Positions 57,896-64,000 of a DNA stretch of 64,000 nucleotides are shown piece by piece. A model generated the notes under the pieces. The model made no database searches and was not told where the DNA came from. It was given only the letters and a program-made list of their open reading frames with translations. How positions within the stretch are numbered: the first letter of the stretch is position 1; every line of letters starts with the position of its first letter. The translations under genes were made by a program, and so were the position numbers. The DNA comes from Acidobacteriota bacterium (GTDB lineage: Bacteria > Acidobacteriota > Thermoanaerobaculia > Gp7-AA8): contig JAJXWV010000050.1 in NCBI GenBank assembly GCA_021781455.1, positions 22,503 to 86,502 of the forward strand. The letters are read 5' to 3'.

Positions 57896-58306
57896 TCACG
57901 CAACAGGCGAGGGCGCGCTCTGCACGCGCGTCCGCAGGAAGTGCTCCCGCACCTTCCACTGATCCTGGCTCGACCATTCGATCGAGGTGATGCGGTTGGG
58001 CAGGACGCCGCGGTCCTGGAGCGAGAGCGCGAGCTCGGCCACGGAGCGCTCTCCGTTGTGATCAGCGGCAAAGGCCACCCCGTGCTCGGTCAACCAGCGC
58101 AGCAGCCCGTGCAGGTCGCTGTTCTCGAAATGACCGCCTTCCTCGGGGCTGAACCGCACGGCCAGGGTCGAGGGAGTCTCCCGCGACACACGCGCCCGAA
58201 GGTGCGAATCCTTGAGCATGTGGAAGACATTGCGCAGCTCGCCCGAAAGGAGCACTCGATCCGCGAGCACTGTGAACACGTACGCGGGAGGGATTCCTCG
58301 ACCCAT
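57896..58306 (-). CDS. Hypothetical protein
   Basis: A 136-residue soluble protein of unknown family, convergent with the RRM gene. It contains YVFTVLADRVLLSGELRNVF, DLHGLLRWLTEHGVAFAADH and QDQWKVREHFLRTRV, with balanced charge and good codon-position bias for this genome, so it looks genuine. No catalytic motif, signal or membrane segment is seen. The start at 58306 (MGRGIPP) is chosen; a GTG at 58327 is an alternative. Confidence 0.55.
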   Translation of the reverse strand: MGRGIPPAYVFTVLADRVLLSGELRNVFHMLKDSHLRARVSRETPSTLAVRFSPEEGGHFENSDLHGLLRWLTEHGVAFAADHNGERSVAELALSLQDRGVLPNRITSIEWSSQDQWKVREHFLRTRVQSAPSPVA

Positions 58307-58454
58307 CGTCTCTGCCTGATGACGCACGCGTTAGGCTGCGCGGCGCGGTTTGTTCCGTAAGGATAGCCCAATGTCGGGCCCGCCGGAAGCAGAAATCCGC
58401 CCCTCCGCCCGGCAACCTTGGCCGTCCGATTTCGTCTTACCATCACGAACTCCG

Positions 58455-59095
58455 ATGAAGATCCGGACCCAGCTGGTGCTCGCCTGCTTTCTGCTCTCGA
58501 TCCTGCCGCTCAGCGGGATCGTGCTGTACTCCTACCGGTCGCCGCGTGAAGCACTGGACGCGGCCTATCAGAGAGCGAGGCTGCACGCACCACACGGCAG
58601 ATGGACCGCCGCCTGGCTGCCATTCGCACCGATCTCGAAGAGCGGCTGGCCGAGGTTTGAGCCTTCCCGCTGCAGATGCCCACCGCCGCCCCCGGCGGCG
58701 ACAGTCACGTCGCCAGCGACGTCATGATGGCGTTGGGCGACACAGCCCGACTCGTCGACTCGCTCGAGATCCGCCCGATGGAGGGAATGGCTCCGGCGGC
58801 ACCGCACAAAGCGGCGAAGACGCCCGTGGCACCCCTGGCGCCGCTGCCACCAGCAGCCGGTGCCGCCGAGGCGGAGGGCATGGTCCACGCCTCGGCAGCA
58901 GTCCAGACGGCGGCCGCTGCGACTGCCGCGGTCGCGCCGATGGTCATCGACATTCCGAAAACGTGGCACTGGCCGTCCATGGCCATGTCGGCGGACCAGC
59001 AGAAACGGCTTCACGAGCTGATGCTCGCCGGTTCCAGCTGTCGATCGCCACTGTGTAAAGTCATCGCCTTCATCTCATCGGCGCACTTCAAAGAC
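58455..59095 (+). pseudogene. Broken membrane sensor gene
   Basis: The start is a good membrane anchor (MKIRTQLVLACFLLSILPLS then GIVLYSYRS) like the first helix of HAMP-type sensors. Near 58590 the frame shifts: another frame gives QMDRRLAAIRTDLEERLAEV, is cut by a TGA, and continues AFPLQMPTAAPGGDSHVASD then VMMALGDTARLVDSLEI. After an Ala/Pro-rich stretch it ends without any kinase, cyclase or methyl-accepting domain, running into the convergent peptidase gene. It is the truncated, frameshifted N-terminus of a two-helix sensor. Confidence 0.6.
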
Positions 59096-61540
59096 CTAAC
59101 GCCCGCCCGCCGCCCCGCCCCTCGCATTCTTCACGTACTTGTCAAGCCATGAGTCCATTTCCCAGAGCATGTGCATCACGGACTCACGCGCGCGGTAGCC
59201 GTGCGCTTCCTTCGGCAGCCTGACCAGGCGCACGGTGCCGCCCAGGCCGGAGATGGCCTGGTAGAGCCGCTCGCTCTGGATCGGGAACGTGCCGTCGTTG
59301 TCGTCCTCCATCCCGTGGATCAGCAGAATCGGGCGCTTGATCTTGTCCGCGTACATGAACGGAGACATCTTCGTGTACGTCTCCGGAGCCTCCCAGTACG
59401 AGCGCTGCTCGGACTGGAAGCTGAAGGGAGTGAGGGTGCGGTTGTAGGCGCCGCTGCGGGCGATGCCGGCGCGGAACAGGTCGGAATGCGCGAGCAGGTT
59501 CGCGGTCATGAAGGCCCCGTAGGAGTGGCCGCAAATGGCCATCCGATCGCGGTCGCCGACGCCGCGGCGGACGAGCTCGTCGATCGCGGCCTGCGCGCCG
59601 GCCACGAGCTGCTCGATGTAGGTGTCGTTCGGCTCACGGGTGCCTTCGCCGACGATCGGCATGGTGGGGTTGTCGAGCACGGCGTAGCCGCGCAGGACGA
59701 ACACCGTGGGCGAGCCCGTGCCGGTCATGCGAATGAAGCGATACGGCGAGGTCGTGACCTGGCTCGCCGCCGCAACGCTCTTGTACTCCCGCGGATAGGC
59801 CCACATGAGCACGGGCAGCGGGCCGTCCTTCCTGGCGTCGTAGCCCGGCGGCAGGTATAGCGTGGCGTTGAGATCGAGCCCGTCGGCGCGTTTGTAGTGG
59901 ATGAGCTCCTTCTTCACCAGGGCCAGCTGCGGCGTCGGGTTGGCGAAGGAGGTCAAGGCCCGGCTGCCGTTCTTCTTCACGTCGCGGACGAAATAGTTAG
60001 GCGGCTCGTCGACCGATTCGCGCCGCGTGAGAATCCTCTCTCCGCGGGAATCGAGGACATCCATCGGCTGCTCGTAATACGGCGCGGCCGAACGGAAGAG
60101 CCGTGTCGACTTGTTGGCGTCGACATCGAGCCGGTCGACGAACGGCCGCGCTCCCTCGGGCGAGGCTCCTTCCCCGATCAAGACGAGCGTGTGCCCGTCC
60201 AGCGCGATCAGGAGCACATCCTCCCCCGCGGCATTGCTGTGCATCACAGGCCGGCCGGGATCGCCGTAGCGGTCTTCGCTGGAACGGTCGAACACGAGCT
60301 GCGCCTGCGCCGCGGGCTTGCCGGGACGGATCCGCCACGTCTGCGACTTGCGGTCCTTCCAGCGCCGGCTCTGGACCAGAGCCAGATCGTCGCTGCCCCA
60401 TTGCACGCTGGTGAAGCGCAGGGGGACGTCGACCAGTTTCACCGGCTCGCCGGTGAACGGCTCGGACAATGTGACCAGGCGATCGCGGAACGGCGCCTCC
60501 ACTCGAGGATTGCCCTTGTCCAGCGCCTCCGCCCAGAAGAGGACGGCGGGCTTGTCGGCACGCCACTCCACATCGCGCGGCCCCACCCGTACGGCGTCGA
60601 AATCGATGGCCATCTGATCGGCCAGCGGCAGATCGGCGACCTGCCGCACTACCTGGCCGTCGGCCGAGCGGATCTCGATGCGATGCGGGAAGCGCTCGAC
60701 AGGCACGGTGTACGAGAAGGGGCGGTGAACGGTCTCCACCAGAAGGAAGCGGCCGTCGGGCGAGGGGACGTTGCGCACGACCATTGCCGCGGGCACGAGC
60801 TCGACCGGGGAGCCTTCGAGCGGAATGCGCATGACGGCCGACTGCATGTGGTATTCGAAGAGCGCCGAGTCGGCCTCATCGCGCAGCATGTCCTCGTAAG
60901 TTCGCGCCGCCGACTTGCGGCCACGGCTCTCCTGGATGGCGGGGCCGGCGGGCGTGCGCGGAGGTACGGGCGCTGCGGCCCGGTTCGACGGCACCACGCG
61001 CGCGACGAGCGATCTGCTGTCCGGCATCCATTCGAACGGCCGTCGCGGCCAGGTCTCGTTCATCAGCAGTGAAGAAAGCCGATGCGCGGAGGCAGTGGCG
61101 GTGTCGGCGATCCACAGCTCGACACCGTTGGCAGTGGAGAGCGTGAAGGCGACGTGGGCCGAGTCGGGGGACCAGGTCGTAAAGCGCATCCGCGGTGAGG
61201 ACGGGAGGCCGGAGACGAGCTTCGACTCACCGTTGGAAACGCGCAGCAGCGTCAGCGACGTGGAGTAGAGCGAGCGGCTCTGGTCGTGCGTCTCCGGATT
61301 GAAGCGTACCCCGGCCAGCTTCAGCTCCGGCTGTGACAGATCGGCGATGGTGAGCATGGCCGGCGCCTGCGTCAGGAGGAGCCAGTTGCCGTCCGGCGAC
61401 AGGTTCGCGGAAGGAGGAGGGGGCACGTCGACGACGTCCGCGATTCCCTTCGGCGGCATGCGGTACGTGGAATCGGCGGCGCTTTGCGCGAGCAGGGCGA
61501 ACGGGAAGAGCAGCAGAAACGCGAGGAACAGACGTCGCAT
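59096..61540 (-). CDS. S9-family serine peptidase (glutamyl-endopeptidase-like)
   Basis: An 814-residue exported protein (signal MRRLFLAFLLLFPFALLAQ). A long N-terminal propeller-like region (about 30-540) is followed by an alpha/beta-hydrolase domain. Catalytic serine in CGHSYGAFMTANLLAHSDLF, aspartate in HGMEDDNDGTFPIQSE and histidine in LPKEAHGYRARES. The YIEQLVAGAQAAIDELVRRG and GHSYGAFMTAN segments resemble the S9 glutamyl endopeptidases of plants and bacteria. It degrades peptides in the periplasm. Start 61540 fits the signal peptide. Confidence 0.9.
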   Translation of the reverse strand: MRRLFLAFLLLFPFALLAQSAADSTYRMPPKGIADVVDVPPPPSANLSPDGNWLLLTQAPAMLTIADLSQPELKLAGVRFNPETHDQSRSLYSTSLTLLRVSNGESKLVSGLPSSPRMRFTTWSPDSAHVAFTLSTANGVELWIADTATASAHRLSSLLMNETWPRRPFEWMPDSRSLVARVVPSNRAAAPVPPRTPAGPAIQESRGRKSAARTYEDMLRDEADSALFEYHMQSAVMRIPLEGSPVELVPAAMVVRNVPSPDGRFLLVETVHRPFSYTVPVERFPHRIEIRSADGQVVRQVADLPLADQMAIDFDAVRVGPRDVEWRADKPAVLFWAEALDKGNPRVEAPFRDRLVTLSEPFTGEPVKLVDVPLRFTSVQWGSDDLALVQSRRWKDRKSQTWRIRPGKPAAQAQLVFDRSSEDRYGDPGRPVMHSNAAGEDVLLIALDGHTLVLIGEGASPEGARPFVDRLDVDANKSTRLFRSAAPYYEQPMDVLDSRGERILTRRESVDEPPNYFVRDVKKNGSRALTSFANPTPQLALVKKELIHYKRADGLDLNATLYLPPGYDARKDGPLPVLMWAYPREYKSVAAASQVTTSPYRFIRMTGTGSPTVFVLRGYAVLDNPTMPIVGEGTREPNDTYIEQLVAGAQAAIDELVRRGVGDRDRMAICGHSYGAFMTANLLAHSDLFRAGIARSGAYNRTLTPFSFQSEQRSYWEAPETYTKMSPFMYADKIKRPILLIHGMEDDNDGTFPIQSERLYQAISGLGGTVRLVRLPKEAHGYRARESVMHMLWEMDSWLDKYVKNARGGAAGGR

Positions 61541-61797
61541 CGAATGGCTCCTGAAAGCGGTTGAGACTGCGCTGTCGAACGTTTGAACGCGGACCGGCGA
61601 GAAGACGAGCTCGAGGCTCAGGCATCCTAACGAATCGCGCCCGTCGCGCAAGGGACAAATTCGTCGTTTCACCGCCGCATGACAGACGTCCTTGCACCTC
61701 TGGCCCTCCTGTGCGCCAATGACCCGCCGGGTCGCGAGCTCGCAGGTTCCTCCTGGGAGCTGCGACCTGAAACCTCACACCTTTCCGGAGGAGATCC

Positions 61798-63147
61798 ATG
61801 GAACCGTTCCGCTTTCACGTCTTCGCGTGCGACCAGCAGAAACCAGAAGGAGTGCCGGGATGCGCGGCGCGCGGCTCGGCGGCGACGATCGACGCCCTGC
61901 GCCGGGAGCTCGCCACGCGCGGCCTGGTCAACGAGGTCCAGCTGACCACCTGCGGCTCGTTAGGCCTGTGCGAGCGCGGGCCGAACATGATCGTCTACCC
62001 GGAAGGCATCTGGTACTCGGGCGTCAAGCCGGAGGACGTGCCCGAGATCGTATCGAGCCATTTCCAGAACGGCCGCCCCGTGGCCCGGCTCGTCAACACG
62101 GACGCCGCCGCGCTGGAAGGGGAGATCCGAAGCAATCGCGACAAGTACCTGGCCGGCGTCCGGGCGCGCGATGCCGCCGGGGTCATGCCCGACGACCTCA
62201 GTCAGAACATCCGCGGCTACCAGGAGAGCCGCACGGTTCTGACGGCCATCGAGCTCGACGTATTCACCGCTGTCGGCGAGAAGGCCGCCGCGGCTGAAGT
62301 CGCAGAGACGATTCACGCCGACGCGCGCGCCACAGAGCTGCTGCTCAACGCGCTCACCGCAATCGGACTGCTCATGAAAACGGGCCAGACCTTCAGCGTG
62401 ACTCCGGTCTCCAGGCGCTTTCTCGCCGCGGGCGGTCAGAACGACTCCCGCGCCGCGATGATGCATAACGTGGGGCTGTGGCGGAGCTGGTCGGGCCTCA
62501 CCGATGCCGTGCGCTCGGGATCGGGTGCGAAGGGCGATCGCGACGCCGAGTGGACGCGTTGGTTCATCGCCGCCATGCACCGCAACGCCTCGGAACGGGC
62601 CCGGGCCGTCGTCGACGCAGTCGGCACGGCCGGCGTCTCGCGCATGCTCGACGTCGGCGGCGGATCAGGCGCGTACTCGATCGCTTTCGCCAAGGCCAGT
62701 GACTCGCTTCGTGCCGAGGTGCTCGATCTCGAATCCGTCCTGCCGATGACGCGGGGCTACATCGCCGAGGCCGGAGTGGAGTCGCGCGTCAGCACCCGCC
62801 CCGGCGATCTTCGCCGCGACGCCCTCGGCAGCGGCTACGACCTCGTGCTCGTCTCGGCGGTCTGCCACATGCTCAGCTCCGGCGAGAATGCCGATCTGAT
62901 GAAGCGCTGCTTTGCCGCCCTCGGCAGTGGCGGCCGCCTGGTGGTGCAGGATTTCATCCTCAATCCCGCGAAAACGGCGCCCCGTGCGGGCGCCCTCTTC
63001 TCGCTGAACATGCTCGTCGGTTCACAGAACGGCGCGAGCTATTCAGAGGATGAGTACCTGGCGTGGATGGCGGCAGCGGGATTTGTCGACGTGACGCGCG
63101 TCCGTCTCGCGGGTCCGACGAATCTGATGGTGGGCACGCGTCGCTGA
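61798..63147 (+). CDS. Thioredoxin-like [2Fe-2S] ferredoxin fused to O-methyltransferase-type enzyme
   Basis: A 449-residue fusion. Residues 1-105: [2Fe-2S] ferredoxin of the thioredoxin fold (FHVFACDQQKPEGVPGCAAR; LTTCGSLGLCERGPNMIVYP; EGIWYSGVKPEDVPEI). Residues 125-449: a class I methyltransferase with an N-terminal winged-helix dimerisation part (LTAIELDVFTAVGEKAAAAE, ATELLLNALTAIGLL) and SAM motif I MLDVGGGSGAYSIAFAK. The closing part (RLVVQDFILNPAKTAPRAGA) is like acetylserotonin O-methyltransferase relatives. GGAGGAG precedes the ATG. The substrate is unknown; the redox domain may gate or electronically assist the reaction. Confidence 0.85.
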   Translation: MEPFRFHVFACDQQKPEGVPGCAARGSAATIDALRRELATRGLVNEVQLTTCGSLGLCERGPNMIVYPEGIWYSGVKPEDVPEIVSSHFQNGRPVARLVNTDAAALEGEIRSNRDKYLAGVRARDAAGVMPDDLSQNIRGYQESRTVLTAIELDVFTAVGEKAAAAEVAETIHADARATELLLNALTAIGLLMKTGQTFSVTPVSRRFLAAGGQNDSRAAMMHNVGLWRSWSGLTDAVRSGSGAKGDRDAEWTRWFIAAMHRNASERARAVVDAVGTAGVSRMLDVGGGSGAYSIAFAKASDSLRAEVLDLESVLPMTRGYIAEAGVESRVSTRPGDLRRDALGSGYDLVLVSAVCHMLSSGENADLMKRCFAALGSGGRLVVQDFILNPAKTAPRAGALFSLNMLVGSQNGASYSEDEYLAWMAAAGFVDVTRVRLAGPTNLMVGTRR

Positions 63148-63160
63148 TCGGGGGAGAATC

Positions 63161-63661
63161 GTGCTGCACACGGTGGTCGATGAACCGGCTACCACTGGAG
63201 GACGATTGCCCGCAGACCTGAAGACACTGGCCGACGAGCACGACATCGTCAACGTCATCAACGCCCTGTTCACCGGGACCGACGCTCGCGACTGGCCTCG
63301 CGTGCGGCGCTGCTTCGCCGATGAGGTCGTCTTCGACATGACCTCGCTCACTGGCGGTGCTCCCGCGACTCTGACTCCGAAGGCCATCACCGACGGATGG
63401 GACGCCGGGCTGGCGCCGCTTCAGGCTGTGCATCATCAGGCCGGGAACCACTCGGTGACCGTGGCCGGCGAAGCCGCCGATGCCACCTGTTATGCGATCG
63501 CCTATCACTACCGGCCAACCGAGTCGGGCCGCAACACGCGCGTCTTCGTCGGAAGCTATGACTTTCACCTGGTGCGGGCGGGCGGGCAGTGGAAGATCGA
63601 CCTCTTCCGCTTCAACCTGAAGTTCATCGACGGAAACCCGCGGCTGGAGCAGGAGCCTTGA
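63161..63661 (+). CDS. NTF2-like (SnoaL-type) protein
   Basis: A 166-residue protein with the cone-shaped NTF2 fold pattern: an N-terminal helix region (DEHDIVNVINALFTGTDARD), VRRCFADEVVFDMTSLTGG, AVHHQAGNHSVTVAGEAADA, and final strands (GSYDFHLVRAGGQWKIDLFR). Members range from small ketosteroid isomerase-like enzymes to ligand-binding proteins. GTG start with GGGGGAG upstream, 13 bases after the methyltransferase fusion, so the two probably act together. The stop is followed one base later by a heptamer array. Confidence 0.8.
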   Translation: MLHTVVDEPATTGGRLPADLKTLADEHDIVNVINALFTGTDARDWPRVRRCFADEVVFDMTSLTGGAPATLTPKAITDGWDAGLAPLQAVHHQAGNHSVTVAGEAADATCYAIAYHYRPTESGRNTRVFVGSYDFHLVRAGGQWKIDLFRFNLKFIDGNPRLEQEP

Positions 63662-63662
63662 C

Positions 63663-63709
63663 GAGTGCTGAGTGCTGAGTACTGAGTGCTGAGTACTGAG
63701 TACTGAGTG
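63663..63709 (+). repeat. GAGTNCT heptamer array after a stop codon
   Basis: Six to seven tandem units GAGTGCT/GAGTACT, starting one base after the TGA of the NTF2-like gene. No inverted arm is present here. Confidence 0.9.
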
Positions 63710-63759
63710 CGCCCAACGGGGCCTCGTCCGAAGCCCATCGTGGTTCGCCCCCGCATTCG

Positions 63760-63848
63760 GTCATCCCGAGCGTCAGCGAGATCTGGGAGGGAGGGGCCGC
63801 ACAACTCGGAATCGCGCCTCCGCCCGCCCAGATCCCTCGCTGACGCTT
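63760..63848. repeat. Inverted pair of a dispersed intergenic repeat
   Basis: GTCATCCCGAGCGTCAGCGA at 63760 and the inverse CCCAGATCCCTCGCTGACGC at 63827, the family also seen at 37141. The arms could form a stem with a loop of about 36 bases. Confidence 0.75.
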
Positions 63849-63891
63849 CCAAGAAACTCCCAGTGTTTATGCGGGCTGTGGCGTTCGTGGC

Positions 63892-63919
63892 CCTTCTCCC
63901 CGCCGCAGCGGGGAGAAGG
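63892..63919. repeat. Short palindrome CCTTCTCCCC / GGGGAGAAGG
   Basis: A perfect 10-bp inverted repeat with an 8-base loop, without a T-run, so more likely a REP-type element than a terminator. It lies upstream of a possible gene start at 63968. Confidence 0.6.
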
Positions 63920-63967
63920 TGCCGAAGGCGGATGAGATACTCCGTTGAAAGTCAAGCAGGAAGTGCT

Positions 63968-64000
63968 ATGGAAACCTCGGAAATCGCAGACGACGCGATT
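63968..64000 (+). CDS. Possible gene start (runs off window)
   Basis: ATG at 63968 with AGGAAG five bases upstream opens a frame METSEIADDAI to the window edge. Only 11 codons are visible; nothing can be said about function. Confidence 0.3.
   Translation, partial: METSEIADDAI

Overview
The window is high-GC bacterial DNA with short intergenic gaps, overlapping ATGA/GTGA gene junctions, many dispersed intergenic repeats and a very large multihaem cytochrome inventory. Gene content (OmcE-like tetrahaem cytochromes, NHL propellers, ResB/CcsA cytochrome maturation, NAD(P)-linked [NiFe] hydrogenase, 2-oxoacid:ferredoxin oxidoreductase, several GGDEF-EAL proteins) fits a metal- or mineral-respiring anaerobe or facultative anaerobe. 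I suspect Acidobacteriota or a related Gram-negative phylum, but this is an inference from style; no rRNA or marker gene is present.

Layout. 1-4.9 kb: start of a secreted protein, a DUF4412-like secreted protein, a histidine kinase, and an abiEi-abiEii toxin-antitoxin pair whose promoter carries a clear inverted-repeat operator. At 5.1 kb lies the 3' half of a tRNA-fMet gene with a terminator; the intact tRNA-fMet is at 35.4 kb. The 46-bp direct repeat brackets 30 kb and looks like the two ends of a tRNA-targeted island. Inside it are a PAS-GAF-PAS-GGDEF-EAL protein, a zone of gene fossils (8.3-9.2 kb), and a 22-kb cluster (9.2-31.5 kb). The cluster encodes an NrfJ-like OB-fold protein, six multihaem cytochromes (21+4+4+8+5+14 = 56 predicted haems, two of them CX3CH), two NHL propellers, an Ig/NHL/FN3 protein, an outer-membrane beta-barrel candidate, and ResB plus CcsA with a lipoprotein. 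The two tetrahaem proteins share the motif order of OmcE-type filament cytochromes, so the cluster is a candidate extracellular electron-transfer system. It is followed by a B12-binding radical SAM protein, an OsmC fossil and a merT-merP-metallochaperone-csoR metal operon.

35.4-44.5 kb: a dockerin-bearing beta-propeller, a small lipoprotein, two GGDEF-EAL proteins (one with a corrupted EAL metal site), a cysteine-desulfurase-like aminotransferase and a beta-lactamase-fold hydrolase, separated by repeat arrays. 44.8-47.6 kb: a two-gene 2-oxoacid:ferredoxin oxidoreductase built from fused subunits. 48.2-55.1 kb (minus strand): hoxE, a hoxF-gltD fusion, hoxU, hoxY, hoxH and a maturation protease, i.e. 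a soluble NAD(P)-coupled [NiFe] hydrogenase that may split electrons between two nucleotide or ferredoxin pools. 55.4-64 kb: kynureninase-like enzyme, enoyl-CoA hydratase family protein, RRM protein, a broken sensor gene, an S9 peptidase, a ferredoxin-methyltransferase fusion and an NTF2-like protein.

A recurrent oddity is the class of 7-8-bp tandem arrays, several starting within five bases of a stop codon, together with other palindromic or MITE-like intergenic elements.
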